Assembly: GCF_000165675.1 (NCBI RefSeq)
Contig: NZ_AEIZ01000008.1
Span: 23,070-87,069 of the forward strand
Direction of reading: 5' to 3'
DNA: 64,000 nt
Source of the DNA: Leuconostoc fallax KCTC 3537
GTDB taxonomy: Bacteria > Bacillota > Bacilli > Lactobacillales > Lactobacillaceae
Below the pieces are notes generated by a model that did not search any database, was not told the origin of the DNA, and saw only the letters and a list, made by a program, of their open reading frames with translations. Of the stretch, positions 37,755-48,039 are shown in pieces; positions within the stretch are counted from its first letter, which is position 1, and each line of letters begins with the position of its first letter. Position numbers and translations under genes: made by a program.

Positions 37755-38975
37755 TTATACAGCTTTATCAATCTTAATGTTGTTAAATGCCTCACGTAAC
37801 GCTTGATCATGAGCATAGATATACAGCCCTTTCCGTCCTCGTTTTAGCAGAACGTTCAAGGCATTTAACATAATGCGTTGCTTATCCTTTTCATTAAAGC
37901 AGTGCCCTTTGGTTACCCTAAACGCCGCCTTATCTTGATACCTATCCGATGTAACGATAATCTTTTGCTTATTTTTATCATAGGTTATCCCTGGACCGAT
38001 AATGACTCCCGCATAATTCAAATCAAATCCTTGAATGGTATAAATTGATCCCACTTCGTGAATAGTTTCCGGTCTTAAAGCCCATGGCTCTGTTCCGACA
38101 TTGAGTTGATCCCATGGTAACTTAAAATCAGCAGTCGAAACATACCATTTACCCTTACCAACTGTATAGGAATAATCAGTTGTCGCCAACATTCTGGATA
38201 GGCCATTACTAGTATTTCGTCTTTGAATTGCTTCATAAAGTTTTGCCGCACTATTATAAATCCGAAAATCAAATGTGTCTGTTTGAACATGTGGGACTAT
38301 CATGCGATTCATTGTTAATGTGTTAATCCAAGACGTAACATCCTGGTACTTATCTTGTATTCGATACTGCTTTTTTAACGTCATCGTTTCATGCGTATAC
38401 TGCGATAAAATATGATTCAAGTCCTCATCATACCACTGACTTTTAAACTTTAAAACTTGATGACTATCAAAAATCAAAATTACAATTTTAGCATGTTTAA
38501 TAATTTCAATTAACTGATTTTCCTGATGAAATTGATTGTAATTATCCGATTCAGTTAGCAATAAATGCGCTTCATCAATGAATACAACATCGCATAGTTG
38601 GTCCAACTTATCCATTTGGTTAATAAACGGCGTTGGCTTCATAAAGTATTTTTTCTTTAGAATAGCTGATGTCTCTGATAGTTTACGATATATCTTAAGC
38701 ATCTCTGCATGGTTTACTAATAAGCGATTTTCTGTTCTAAACAAGTCTGATTTTGAAGAATTTAACGCAAATGCTTGTAATTGCAAAAAAGCTTCAAACA
38801 GCACAACGCTTTTGCCTGTCCCGGCATCACCCTTAATCGTTAAAATAGCATGCTGTCGATTAATATTTTTCTGTATAAAATCCATTATGCGCTGTATAAC
38901 TTGTTCTTGTTCATGCGAATAGCTATCACCGCTTTCTAATAAAAAGTTACCAATACCTTGTTCATCTAGACTCAA
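37755..38975 (-). CDS. DUF2075-family P-loop ATPase/helicase-like protein
   Basis: The 406-aa protein has Walker A (TIKGDAGTGKSVVLFEAF near residue 46), Walker B with DEAH (VVFIDEAHLLL near residue 130) and a C-terminal helicase-like region (GSIYTIQGFDLNYAGVIIGP), all as in DUF2075 proteins. In other bacteria such proteins often carry an N-terminal nuclease (GIY-YIG) or a methylation-linked partner; neither is seen here. It probably acts on nucleic acid. It stands between sodA and the msr genes, with its own small promoter region. Confidence 0.8.
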   Translation of the reverse strand: MSLDEQGIGNFLLESGDSYSHEQEQVIQRIMDFIQKNINRQHAILTIKGDAGTGKSVVLFEAFLQLQAFALNSSKSDLFRTENRLLVNHAEMLKIYRKLSETSAILKKKYFMKPTPFINQMDKLDQLCDVVFIDEAHLLLTESDNYNQFHQENQLIEIIKHAKIVILIFDSHQVLKFKSQWYDEDLNHILSQYTHETMTLKKQYRIQDKYQDVTSWINTLTMNRMIVPHVQTDTFDFRIYNSAAKLYEAIQRRNTSNGLSRMLATTDYSYTVGKGKWYVSTADFKLPWDQLNVGTEPWALRPETIHEVGSIYTIQGFDLNYAGVIIGPGITYDKNKQKIIVTSDRYQDKAAFRVTKGHCFNEKDKQRIMLNALNVLLKRGRKGLYIYAHDQALREAFNNIKIDKAV

Positions 38976-39013
38976 AATAATTCATCCTTTAGATCATGAT
39001 ATCTTTAGCATAA

Positions 39014-39052
39014 CAAAACAACCACAAATCTGTAGTCCGAAAGTTGTGGTTG
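39014..39052 (-). terminator. Rho-independent terminator
   Basis: AACCACAA and TTGTGGTT pair around a loop of about 15 bases, with TTTTGTT following on the minus strand. It lies just after the sodA stop at 39062. Confidence 0.7.
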
Positions 39053-39061
39053 CTTTTTATT

Positions 39062-39667
39062 CTAATGATTGAAACACTCATCTACTTTTTGCCAATTAAC
39101 AATATGCCAAAATGCCTCAATATATTCAGGTCGTCGATTTTGATACTTCAAGTAATAGGCATGTTCCCAAACATCCAACCCAAGCAATGGTTTCTTGCCA
39201 GACATAATAGGTGAATCTTGGTTCGCTGTTGTCATAATTTCCAACTCATTCTCTTGATTTTTAACCAACCATGCCCATCCAGAACCAAACACGCCCGTTG
39301 CCTTCTGGGTAAATTCTGATTTGAATTGGTTAAAATCTCCCCATTTTTGATCAATAGCCTGAGCTAAGTCCGTTGGAATTTTTTGGTCAAAATCAGGTGT
39401 TAGCAACTCCCAAAACAAACTGTGGTTGGCATGACCACCGCCTTGATTACGTACTGGCGTTTGTAATGCTTCTGGAAGTTCGTGAATTTTTGTTAATAGC
39501 TTTTCCAAAGACCATTCCGAGAATTCAGGATAGTCTTTCAAAGCATTATTCAGGTTATTCACATAAGTCTGATGATGCCTATCATGGTGTACTGTCATCG
39601 TTTTGGCATCAATATAAGGTTCTAACGCATTCGCCTCGTAAGGTAATGCTGGTGTTGTAAATGTCAT
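39062..39667 (-). CDS. sodA: Superoxide dismutase, Mn/Fe type
   Basis: The 201-aa enzyme turns superoxide into oxygen and hydrogen peroxide. Metal ligands are the histidines of MTVHHDRHHQTYV near residue 26 and GGHANHSLFW near residue 79, and the aspartate and histidine of DVWEHAYYLKY near residue 165. GSGWAWLV is the family marker, and the residue pattern favours manganese. The gene is monocistronic, with AGGAG before its start and a terminator after. Many Leuconostoc relatives are described as rich in manganese and poor in SOD, so its presence is mildly notable. Confidence 0.95.
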   Translation of the reverse strand: MTFTTPALPYEANALEPYIDAKTMTVHHDRHHQTYVNNLNNALKDYPEFSEWSLEKLLTKIHELPEALQTPVRNQGGGHANHSLFWELLTPDFDQKIPTDLAQAIDQKWGDFNQFKSEFTQKATGVFGSGWAWLVKNQENELEIMTTANQDSPIMSGKKPLLGLDVWEHAYYLKYQNRRPEYIEAFWHIVNWQKVDECFNH

Positions 39668-39775
39668 TTACTACTCCTTTCTAAATCAAACCAATAGAAC
39701 GCTTTCACTATGTTTACCTTATCATTTATCCATTTTGACTGTCAATTAACTCGCTCACAACATGCCACCTCAATA

Positions 39776-39807
39776 AAAAGAACCGCAAAATATACTTTAC
39801 GGTTCTT
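39776..39807 (-). terminator. Rho-independent terminator
   Basis: AAGAACCG and CGGTTCTT pair around a 14-base loop, with a T run on the minus strand. It ends the UPF0210 gene at 39815. Confidence 0.75.
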
Positions 39808-39814
39808 CACATGT

Positions 39815-41158
39815 TTAGTTTTTAAAAGAATGAATTGGTGCCGGAATGTGTCCGCCACGGTTAACAAAATCAGCACTTGATTTGTTTATGACTGGCATTA
39901 CTGGAGACGTTCCTAGCAAGCCACCATAATCAACCATTTCCCCAACGCTTTTACCAACCGCTGGTAAAATACGTACAGCCGTCGTTTTATTATTTTGAAC
40001 ACCAATTGCTGCTTCATCAGCAATCATAGCACTAATTGTAGTTGCTGGTGTATCACCTGGAATTGCAATCATATCTAAACCAACTGAGCAAACAGAAGTC
40101 ATCGCCTCCAATTTAGATAATGATAATGTGCCTTCTTGTGCTGCATCAATCATACCAGCATCTTCGGATAACGGAATAAATGCACCAGATAAGCCACCCA
40201 CTCGTTGTGATGCCATAACGCCGCCCTTTTTCACAGCGTCATTCAAAAGCATCAAAGCAGCAGTTGTCCCATGCGTGCCGACCTGTTCAAGGCCGATTTC
40301 TTCCAACACTTCAGCAACCGAGTCACCACGCGCAGGTGTTGGTGCCAAACTAAGGTCTACAATACCAAATTCAACACCGAGACGCTCTGCTGCTAGTGCA
40401 CCAACCATTTGACCAACACGAGTAATTTTGAAAGCTGTCTTCTTAATTGTTTCAGAGACGATATGAATGGGTTGTTGCTTCACCTTTTCTAAAGTGCGTT
40501 TCACAACACCAGGACCAGAAACACCAACATTAATCACAACATCTGGCTCACTAACACCATGAAAAGCACCCGCCATAAATGGATTGTCTTCCACAGCGTT
40601 GGCAAAAACAACCAACTTAGCCGTTGCAGTATTCGATAAAGTTGATACTTCCGTTATTGTTTCACCCATTAATTTAATGGCATCTAAATTAATACCTGCT
40701 TTAGTTGAGCCAATATTAATGGACGACATGACTAAATCTGTTTCTGTCAAGGCTTTTGGAATAGAATGAATAAGTGCTAAATCACCATTATTAAAGCCCT
40801 TTTGAACTAGTGCCGAATAGCCACCAATAAAGTCAACACCAACTGCCTTAGCCGCATCATCAAGTGCATGCGCGTAGTACAACATATCTTCCGCAGATGT
40901 ATTACCAGCAATTAATGCAATGGGTGTCACACTAATACGCTTATTAGTGATGGGTATGCCATATTCACGCTCAATCTGATCAGCAACTTGCACCAAATCT
41001 TTCGCGTAATGCGTTATCTTGTTATAAATCTTCTTGGCGGCCATTTTAGGATCTGAATCTATCGTATCCAATAATGAAATACCCATTGTAATCGTCCGAA
41101 TATCGAGATGTTCTTCAGCTACCATATTAATGGTTTCTTTGATCTGACTTGTATCCAT
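39815..41158 (-). CDS. UPF0210 (DUF711, PFL-family) conserved protein
   Basis: The 447-aa protein is a full-length member of UPF0210: [12 protein letters not shown] at the start, [32 protein letters not shown] and [19 protein letters not shown] all match the family as I know it. The fold resembles glycyl radical enzymes, but the usual radical glycine loop is not evident. Its biochemical function is unknown. The gene follows an ACT-domain gene by 35 bases. This pairing is conserved in many Firmicutes and suggests that the ACT protein regulates it in response to a small molecule. Confidence 0.9.
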   Translation of the reverse strand: MDTSQIKETINMVAEEHLDIRTITMGISLLDTIDSDPKMAAKKIYNKITHYAKDLVQVADQIEREYGIPITNKRISVTPIALIAGNTSAEDMLYYAHALDDAAKAVGVDFIGGYSALVQKGFNNGDLALIHSIPKALTETDLVMSSINIGSTKAGINLDAIKLMGETITEVSTLSNTATAKLVVFANAVEDNPFMAGAFHGVSEPDVVINVGVSGPGVVKRTLEKVKQQPIHIVSETIKKTAFKITRVGQMVGALAAERLGVEFGIVDLSLAPTPARGDSVAEVLEEIGLEQVGTHGTTAALMLLNDAVKKGGVMASQRVGGLSGAFIPLSEDAGMIDAAQEGTLSLSKLEAMTSVCSVGLDMIAIPGDTPATTISAMIADEAAIGVQNNKTTAVRILPAVGKSVGEMVDYGGLLGTSPVMPVINKSSADFVNRGGHIPAPIHSFKN

Positions 41159-41193
41159 GTTTTCTCCAGAAATTGTGGTTTTAGTTTTTACTA

Positions 41194-41466
41194 TTAGACT
41201 TGTTGCATTGCCTTAAAAATCTCTTCACGTTGTGTATGAATCTCTACACCAAGTTTCTCGCCTAAAGCATTAAGATCATCTTGCAGTAAGTTAAATTGCT
41301 TATCCAATTGTGTTAAATTCACTAACATACTCATCGTAAAGATATCATCCATAATTGTTTGTGAAACATCTAGAATATTAACTTGGTGTTGTGCTAAATT
41401 AGCTGCAACACCTGCAATAATACCAGGTTTATCTTGACCTACGACAGTAACAACCGCTTTATTCAT
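41194..41466 (-). CDS. ACT-domain protein (UPF0237)
   Basis: The 90-aa protein is a single ACT domain: [20 protein letters not shown] followed by [23 protein letters not shown] domains bind amino acids or similar ligands. It sits 35 bases upstream of the UPF0210 gene on the same strand and is almost certainly co-transcribed, so it probably senses a metabolite for that protein. No other domain is present, and the ligand is unknown. Confidence 0.9.
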   Translation of the reverse strand: MNKAVVTVVGQDKPGIIAGVAANLAQHQVNILDVSQTIMDDIFTMSMLVNLTQLDKQFNLLQDDLNALGEKLGVEIHTQREEIFKAMQQV

Positions 41467-41520
41467 AAGTTATTCTCCGTTAAAATTTTGTATACATTAC
41501 AGTATACCTTAAAATGAAAT

Positions 41521-41551
41521 GCAAAAAGACATGTTTTCACATGCCTTTACT
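41521..41551 (-). terminator. Terminator of the heat-shock operon
   Basis: On the minus strand AGGCATGT pairs with ACATGTCT around GAAA, followed by TTTT. It lies just after the dnaJ stop at 41554. Confidence 0.75.
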
Positions 41552-41553
41552 TC

Positions 41554-42446
41554 TTAACCAAAAAATCCACGTTTTTTACTTTTAGTAGCTGATTGAAATT
41601 CTTCAAGCGCCTTTTTCTGCTCTTTATTTAATTTAGTTGGCACTTCAACCTTGACACGAATAAACTGATCACCATTACCGTTACCACGCAATCGAGGTGC
41701 TCCTTTACCACGCAAACGGAAATCCGTACCGGTTTGTGTACCTGAAGGTATTTTCAACTTAACATCGCCATGGACCGTTTTAACATTAATTTCGTCACCC
41801 AATGTTGCGCTGACAAAACTAATCGGTACCTCTAGATAGACGTCTGCACCATCTCTTTCAAAACCATCTTTCGAAGCATCTACCTGGAAAACAACGAACA
41901 AATCACCTTGTGGTCCACCATTGATACCTGCTTCACCCTGCCCAGCCAGACGCATTTGTTGACCAGTTTCAACACCTGCTGGCACCGTTACAGATACTTC
42001 ATGTTGCTTTGTTTGTCCATTTTCTGTCCGAGAGTACTTAATGGTTGTTTTTTACCAAAAATAGCTTCTTCAAACGTTAAGTGCATACGATATTGCAAAT
42101 CTTGACCTTTTCGTGGTCGATTTGGATCAAAGCCACCGCCAAACATTTGACTAAAAATGTCACCCAAATCAGAAAAGTCACCAAAGCCACCTTGCTGGAA
42201 TCCACCACCAAAACCACCTTGGCCAGCAGCTCCTGCCGGTCCAAATTGATCATATTGAGCACGTTTTTGCTCGTCACCTAATGTTTCATAGGCCTCTTGT
42301 ATCTCTTTATACTTCTCTTCGGCTCCAGGCTCGTGATTTAAGTCAGGATGGTATTTTTTCGATAGCTTCCGATAAGCCTTTTTGATTTCATCTTGGCTAG
42401 CATCTTTGCCAATACCCAAGCGATCATAATATTCAGTGTTATTCAC
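41554..42446 (-). CDS. dnaJ: DnaJ co-chaperone lacking the zinc-finger domain (one frameshift as given)
   Basis: Adding one A in the run near 42056 gives 297 residues, against about 375 for usual DnaJ. The J domain (residues 1-70) has the HPD motif in [10 protein letters not shown] Gly/Phe-rich linker follows. The C-terminal domain then starts at [18 protein letters not shown] and runs on through [19 protein letters not shown] to the end. The four CxxCxGxG zinc motifs that normally sit between these parts are absent: the sequence goes from [20 protein letters not shown] straight to EVSVTVPAG. It is therefore a type B-like DnaJ in the normal dnaK operon place. It stimulates DnaK ATPase. Confidence 0.9.
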
Positions 42447-42472
42447 GTCCCCAACTCCTTTTTAATATGTAC

Positions 42473-42500
42473 GTGCATCGCGTTATTTTACGCAATGCAC
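42473..42500. other. Hairpin between dnaK and dnaJ
   Basis: GTGCAT-C-GCGT and its partner ACGC-A-ATGCAC form a stem with a short loop and one mismatch. There is no T run, so it is likely an mRNA-stability or processing hairpin that reduces dnaJ relative to dnaK. Confidence 0.5.
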
Positions 42501-42516
42501 TTATTAATTCTAAAAA

Positions 42517-44354
42517 TTACTTTTTGTCATCTGGATTAACTTCTTCGAAGTCACCATCTACTGTATTGTCATCTTTTTTGTCAGCATCAGCATCATCAGA
42601 TTGTGGTGCATTCTGTTGATATAGCTTCATAGCTAATTCGCCTGCTACCTTTGTTAATTCTTCTGACTTCGCCTTCAAATCTGTCAAATCAGCGTCTTCA
42701 GCAGTTGCAGCTTCCTTAGCCTTCTTCAAAGCATCCAAAGCTTCTTGTGTTGGCTTCTTTTCGTCATCACCCAACTTGTCACCAACTTCTTCCAAAGTCT
42801 TTTCTGTTTGGAAAATAAGTTGATCAGCTTTATTACGTGTATCAACAGCTTCCTTCTTCTTAGCATCCGCTTCTTCGTTTGCCTTAGCATCGTTCATCAT
42901 CTTTTCAATTTCTTCATCTGACAAACCACCAGCTGCTTGAATTGTAATTTTTGTTCTTTTTGTGTGCCTAAGTCTTTGGCTGATACATTAACAATACCAT
43001 TACGGTCAATATCAAATGTCACTTCAATTTGTGGTACACCACGAGGTGCAGCAGGAATATCTGCTAATTGGAAACGTCCCAATGTCTTATTATCGGTAGC
43101 CATTGAACGCTCACCTTGTAGCACATGGATATCAACAGCCGGTTGATTATCAGCAGCTGTTGAGAACACTTGTGACTTAGATGTTGGAATTGTTGTGTTA
43201 CGATCAATTAACTTAGTAAACACGCCACCCATTGTTTCAATACCTAATGATAATGGTGTCACATCAAGCAATACGACATCCTTAACGTCACCAGTAATGA
43301 CACCACCTTGAACAGCAGCACCAAGCGCAACGGCTTCATCAGGGTTAATTGAATGATTTGGTTCTTTACCTGTTAACTTCTTAACAGATTCTTGAACAGC
43401 AGGAATACGTGTTGAACCACCATTCAAAATCACTTGATCAATATCGTTCATTGTCAAGCCAGCATCTTTCAAAGCGTTCTTAACAGGTTCTTCAGCACGC
43501 TTGATCAAATCTGCTGTTAGTTCATTAAACTTAGCACGTGTTAATGATGTTTGCAAGTGCAATGGCCCATTAGCACCAGAGGCAATAAATGGTAGATCGA
43601 TTTGCGCTTCGTTAGCAGATGACAAAGTCTTCTTGGCAGACTCTGCAGCATCTTTCAAACGCTGTAATGCCAACTTATCATCCTTCAAGTCAATACCATT
43701 TTCTGACTTGAATTGGCTAGCCAAATAATCAATAACCTTATCATCGAAATCGTCACCACCAAGATGTGTGTCACCGTTTGTTGACAAAACTTCGAAAACG
43801 CCATCTCCTAATTCAAGAATTGAAACATCAAATGTTCCACCACCCAAATCATAAACTAAGATTTTTTCATCTTTGTCAATTTTGTCTAAACCATATGCCA
43901 AGGCTGCAGCAGTAGGTTCGTTAATAATACGTTCTACTTCTAACCCAGCAATCTTACCTGCATCCTTAGTTGCTTGACGTTGCGCGTCATTGAAGTACGC
44001 AGGAACTGTGATAACTGCCTTGTCAACTTTTTCGCCCAAGTAATCTTCAGCATATCCTTTGATATATTGCAAAATCATCGCTGAAATTTCTTGCGGTGTA
44101 TAGTCTTTACCATTGGCATTAACCTTATAACCAGCTTCACCCATATGAGATTTGATTGAAATAATTGTGTCTGGGTTTGTGATTGCTTGACGCTTAGCTA
44201 CATCACCAACTTGACTTTCGCCATTCTTAAATGAAACCACAGAAGGTGTTGTACGGCCACCATCTGGGTTTGTAATAATCTTTGGGCTACCACCTTCCAA
44301 TACGGCAACAGCTGAATTGGTTGTTCCTAAATCAATACCAATAATTTTTGACAT
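42517..44354 (-). CDS. dnaK: Chaperone DnaK (one frameshift as given)
   Basis: This is the Hsp70 chaperone: [13 protein letters not shown] at the start, [14 protein letters not shown], the linker [18 protein letters not shown] near residue 375, and a C-terminal helical lid ending in an acidic tail ([20 protein letters not shown]). The start is ATG 44354, after GGAAG. Adding one A in the run near 42951 restores [20 protein letters not shown] and gives 612 residues, the normal length. As given, the lid would be lost. DnaK works with GrpE and the DnaJ encoded around it, folding proteins in the cytosol. Confidence 0.96.
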
Positions 44355-44443
44355 GTTGATACTTCCTTTTCTAAATAGTTTAATCAATTTTGCTTTTTAA
44401 TGAGTGGTACGTTAATAACGTTGAATCTCAAGATACTTAATAC

Positions 44444-45013
44444 TTACTGACTAACTGCAACCATTGCTGGTCTCAAAACTCGGTCGTGTAACATATAGCC
44501 CTTCTGCAGAACTTGTGCAATTTTATCTGACTCTAAGTCAGATTCAACACTTTGAATGGCTTGATGTTTTGTTGGATCAAACGATTCACCAACAGTACCA
44601 ATCGCTTCAATACCACGATCCTTCAATGCTTGTTTCAAAGTATTTAGCGTAATTTCTACGCCTTTCTTAATTTGTTGTGCAACTTCATCTTCAGCGTTAA
44701 CATCTAAAGCACGCTCCAGATTATCAACGGCAGGTAAAATAGCCGCTGCTAATTTTTGACCGTCGTATTTAAGTAATGCCTGTGTTTCACGTGCGTTCCG
44801 TTGCTGAATATTTTGTATCTCAGCTTGCAAACGTAATTCTTTATCTTCAAGATTTTTGTTTGCTTTTTCAAGTTCAGTTATCTTCTCTTGTAATGGATCT
44901 ACTTCAGATGTTTCTTCAGATTCATTTTTAACTTCATCAACAGATGATGTTTCTTCAATGATTTCTTCGTCTTTTTGATTTTCTTTTTGAATGTCTTCTT
45001 GTTTTTGCGTCAC
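44444..45013 (-). CDS. grpE: Nucleotide exchange factor GrpE
   Basis: The 189-aa protein starts at GTG 45013, nine bases after AGGAGG. The ATG at 45040 lies within hrcA and has no such site. It has an acidic N-terminus, a long coiled coil ([20 protein letters not shown]) and the beta domain ending [17 protein letters not shown], which is typical of GrpE. It releases ADP from DnaK. It is the second gene of hrcA-grpE-dnaK-dnaJ. Confidence 0.95.
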   Translation of the reverse strand: MTQKQEDIQKENQKDEEIIEETSSVDEVKNESEETSEVDPLQEKITELEKANKNLEDKELRLQAEIQNIQQRNARETQALLKYDGQKLAAAILPAVDNLERALDVNAEDEVAQQIKKGVEITLNTLKQALKDRGIEAIGTVGESFDPTKHQAIQSVESDLESDKIAQVLQKGYMLHDRVLRPAMVAVSQ

Positions 45014-45026
45014 AGCAAGTGACCTC

Positions 45027-46052
45027 CTATATATATTCAATCATTTTCTGACTAAGCGCTTCACCAAATGTATCCATCAATAAAATATTACGTGCATATG
45101 GCATACGAATAGGTCCCAAAAGGGCAATTAAGCCATGAGAATTATTTGGCATAGTATAACGTCTCGTCAATAAGGTAAATGGTGCTAATAATGGTTCGCC
45201 TATTTCTTGGCTAATTTTAATCGTTACATTATCTCCAGATGTATTTGCGATACGTCTAATTGATGATGGATCGCTTAAAAATTCCAAAAGACGCTTAATA
45301 TCTTTAGAGTCAGCGTGTTCGCTAAAATCCAAGACATTTAATCGGCCACCAATATGGACATGATCAACTACTGAACGTGCCAGTACATCTCCAAATAACT
45401 GTAGAAAAGCAGCCGGTGTTTGAATTAATCGCGACAATTGTGTTGGTAATTCATCGGATTGCATTAATTTCAAGACATAGTGTACTGGTTGTCCAACAAT
45501 TTGATTATTAATGTAATACACCATATCATCCAAAGACGATATCGATAGCTCACGCGGCAACTTAAATGTTTGGCTTGTTACCTTGCCATCATTCGTTACA
45601 AGAACAGCAATTAACTGATGTCCCTCTAATGGTACCAAACGAAAGCCAGAAACTTTCAAATCATGTCGCTGCGGTTTTAAGATGATTGCTGTGCTATCAG
45701 TCAAGGTTGATAAAGTACGTGCACATTCATCCAATAAATCATCCATTTCATGGAAATTGCCACGAAACGACTGAATCACAGCATTGACATCTTGCTCAGT
45801 CGCATAACGTCTCACCATTAAATGATCTAAGTAGTAGCGATACCCAATATGCGAAGGCATACGTCCAGAAGATGTATGCGCTTTTTTAATGAGACTTTCT
45901 GACTCTAGTACCGCCATTTCATTACGAATCGTTGCAGAGCTCACTTTCATATTGAGTTGACTTTGCAAGGTTTTCGATCCAACAGCATGTGCAGTTTGTG
46001 TGTATTCATAAATGATCGCATTTAATATTAATTTTTGTCGTTCTGTTAACAT
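45027..46052 (-). CDS. hrcA: Heat-inducible repressor HrcA
   Basis: The 341-aa repressor starts at ATG 46052 ([10 protein letters not shown]), with AAAGG upstream. The winged-helix N-terminus is seen as [20 protein letters not shown], then [20 protein letters not shown]. HrcA binds CIRCE elements and represses the heat-shock operon; GroE chaperones keep it active. Two CIRCE-like sites flank the promoter just upstream, so the operon is autoregulated. Confidence 0.95.
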   Translation of the reverse strand: MLTERQKLILNAIIYEYTQTAHAVGSKTLQSQLNMKVSSATIRNEMAVLESESLIKKAHTSSGRMPSHIGYRYYLDHLMVRRYATEQDVNAVIQSFRGNFHEMDDLLDECARTLSTLTDSTAIILKPQRHDLKVSGFRLVPLEGHQLIAVLVTNDGKVTSQTFKLPRELSISSLDDMVYYINNQIVGQPVHYVLKLMQSDELPTQLSRLIQTPAAFLQLFGDVLARSVVDHVHIGGRLNVLDFSEHADSKDIKRLLEFLSDPSSIRRIANTSGDNVTIKISQEIGEPLLAPFTLLTRRYTMPNNSHGLIALLGPIRMPYARNILLMDTFGEALSQKMIEYI

Positions 46053-46065
46053 TCCACACACCTTT

Positions 46066-46092
46066 TTAGCACTCTTAAGTTCTAACTGCTAA
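46066..46092. promoter_or_regulatory. CIRCE operator, promoter-proximal to hrcA
   Basis: TTAGCACTC-N9-AACTGCTAA. The left arm is a perfect CIRCE half and the right arm is degenerate (consensus GAGTGCTAA). It lies between the promoter and the hrcA start. Confidence 0.8.
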
Positions 46093-46100
46093 CAAATATT

Positions 46101-46128
46101 ATGATACACTATTCTAGAAAAATTGCAA
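46101..46128 (-). promoter_or_regulatory. Housekeeping promoter of the heat-shock operon
   Basis: TTGCAA (46128-46123) and TATCAT (46106-46101) are separated by 16 bases on the minus strand. They resemble sigma-A -35 and -10 boxes and sit between two CIRCE elements. Confidence 0.6.
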
Positions 46129-46134
46129 CCCTTT

Positions 46135-46160
46135 TTAGCACTCTTTTATTAGAATGCTAA
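46135..46160. promoter_or_regulatory. Second CIRCE-like operator, upstream of the promoter
   Basis: TTAGCACTC-N8-GAATGCTAA. The spacer is one base shorter than the CIRCE rule, within a T4 run, so one T is probably missing from the assembly. Confidence 0.7.
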
Positions 46161-46193
46161 AAAAGATTAAGCCATCTCTTGCTTAATCTTTTT
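46159..46193. terminator. Terminator of ribF, overlapping its stop codon
   Basis: AAAAAAGATTAAGC and GCTTAATCTTTTT form a perfect long stem with an eight-base loop. The ribF stop codon at 46167-46169 lies inside the stem. It can act on both strands and separates ribF from the heat-shock operon. Confidence 0.8.
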
Positions 46194-47126
46194 AAAGTAT
46201 GTTCGTGTAACAATTTCATCTTGTTGAAGCTGTTGGATGAGTGTCTCAACATTATCAAACTTGACTTCACCACGCAAATAATGGTGCCAACGAACGCGAA
46301 CAAATTCACCATATATTTCTTCATTAAAATCAAGAATGTTGATTTCAATTGTAATCGGTCGTTTTGCACCAAAAGTTACATTTCGGCCAATTGAAGCCAT
46401 GCCATAACGCCAATATCCAGCGACTAAAATTTCAACCGCATAAATACCAATACCCGGCACTAACTGTTGAATTGTCGTTTCAATATTAGCTGTTGGAAAA
46501 CCTAGCTCTCGCCCTCTTGCTTCACCATGAACAACCAATCCTGCTGTTTCATAAATACGGCCAAGCTGCTGATTCGCTTCATCTACATGTCCGTTGTTTA
46601 AAAGATGACGAATCTGTCGGGAACCAACTTTTTCTGTATCATGATCAACTTTATTAACAACAATCGTGTTAAACCTATTCTGAGCATAACTCGATAAATG
46701 TTGCATGTCCGCCTGGCTATTTTTAGGACCATATAAGTGATCAAAACCGGCTACAACAGTCACTGGATTCAAACGCATCAAAACATCATCGACAAAGGCT
46801 TGCGGCTTCACTCTAGCCAATTGTGAAGTAAAGTTCATCACATACATGTAATCAATGCCAATTTCTTGTAATAGTCTTAGCTTTTCCGACAATGGTGTCA
46901 AATATTGCATGGGTTGATCAAATTTTTGGAATACAACCGCCGGATGTGGCGCGTACGTCAGTATTGCACTGGGTATACCAAGTGCATCAGCTTCAGATTT
47001 GGCTTGTTGCAATACTGCTTGATGCCCCAAATGTATACCATCAAAAAATCCCATTGCCACAACTTGGGGCATGGGTTCAATGTCTTGTTTAATTGGATAA
47101 TGTAAATTAATTAGTTCTGTCATCAT
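46167..47126 (-). CDS. ribF: Bifunctional riboflavin kinase/FAD synthetase
   Basis: From ATG 47126 the protein has 319 residues. The N-terminal nucleotidyltransferase domain shows VVAMGFFDGIHLGHQAVL near residue 25 and ILTYAPHPAVVF. The C-terminal kinase domain shows GRELGFPTANIE and AVEILVAGYWRYGMASIG. It turns riboflavin into FMN and then FAD, so it supplies the ligand of the FMN riboswitch. Its start overlaps the truB stop as TAATG, indicating coupled translation. An ATG at 47123 is an alternative. Confidence 0.95.
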   Translation of the reverse strand: MMTELINLHYPIKQDIEPMPQVVAMGFFDGIHLGHQAVLQQAKSEADALGIPSAILTYAPHPAVVFQKFDQPMQYLTPLSEKLRLLQEIGIDYMYVMNFTSQLARVKPQAFVDDVLMRLNPVTVVAGFDHLYGPKNSQADMQHLSSYAQNRFNTIVVNKVDHDTEKVGSRQIRHLLNNGHVDEANQQLGRIYETAGLVVHGEARGRELGFPTANIETTIQQLVPGIGIYAVEILVAGYWRYGMASIGRNVTFGAKRPITIEINILDFNEEIYGEFVRVRWHHYLRGEVKFDNVETLIQQLQQDEIVTRTYFKKIKQEMA

Positions 47127-48039
47127 TACTCGTTTGAAAATACATATCGTGAACGCCACAACAATTTATCATGATCAAATACATAAACCGCCTTTAACTC
47201 ACTGTTAAAATACAACATCTTCGGTTCTTCATTAGCAGGCCAATCATCAATCGAAATTTTTTGGCCATTTTTTACTTTGAACCATTCATCCTGAGATAGA
47301 TTATGTTGTGACCATGTAAGCACGTCTGAAATTGGGACGACTAATTGGCGTAATTCAGTATCAGATGTTGCAATAATGTCCGCCAAATCGTGTGATTGGT
47401 CAATACCAAAACCGCTACCGCTCACTCTTTTTAAATATGACATTGTAGCTGGTATTTGTAAGACATTGCCAGTATCTACAGCCAGCGTTCGAATATACGT
47501 TCCCTTGGAAACCTGCGCTACAAAGCTGAATTTCTGAACATCATCCTCAAGTGTCGTCGCCGACGTACGATGATAATCATATATCGTCGCATCACGTTGC
47601 GGGCGTTCAACACGCTCACCTGAACGTGCATACTCGTAAAGCCTTCTACCAGCCACCTTTACCGCGGAATACATAGGTGGCACTTGAATAATATTACCAT
47701 TTAAGCTTGCCATAGCGTCATCAATTTGCTGCTCAGTAAACGGTTGTGTAATGCGTACTTTTTCGACAATATCACCGTCTAAATCTTCTGTTTCCGTAGA
47801 AAACCCTAAAGATATTTCGCCAATATATGTTTTAGGTCGAGTTTGCAATTCATCAATAAGTTTTGTTGCCTTACCTAATGCAATGACTAAAACACCTTCT
47901 ACACTAGGATCTAAAGTCCCAGCATGTCCCACCTTTTTTGGCTAAACTTCTTTCTGATTTTAGCAACAACGTCAAAAGATGTCATACCTTTTGGTTTGTT
48001 AACTACCAGTATGCCATCAGTCGTCTGTTGCGGCTTCAT
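47126..48039 (-). CDS. truB: tRNA pseudouridine-55 synthase (one frameshift as given)
   Basis: Adding one A in the run near 47935 restores the N-terminus from ATG 48039 (MKPQQTTDGILVVNKPKG...) and gives 304 residues. The catalytic aspartate is in VGHAGTLDPSVEGVLV near residue 45. PPMYSAVKVAGRRLYEYAR and FVAQVSKGTYIRTLAVD follow, as in all TruB. It makes pseudouridine 55 in the T loop of tRNA. It overlaps the EIIA-like gene upstream and ribF downstream, forming a coupled set. Confidence 0.95.

Noticed and set aside
42897..42960. Real truncation of DnaK
   Set aside because: One missing A in a run explains it, and the next frame continues with conserved lid sequence at once. The other core genes show the same error type.
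47126..47932. N-terminally shortened TruB starting at MGHAGTLDP
   Set aside because: The missing 40 residues are present in another frame after one A is added and match the conserved TruB start.
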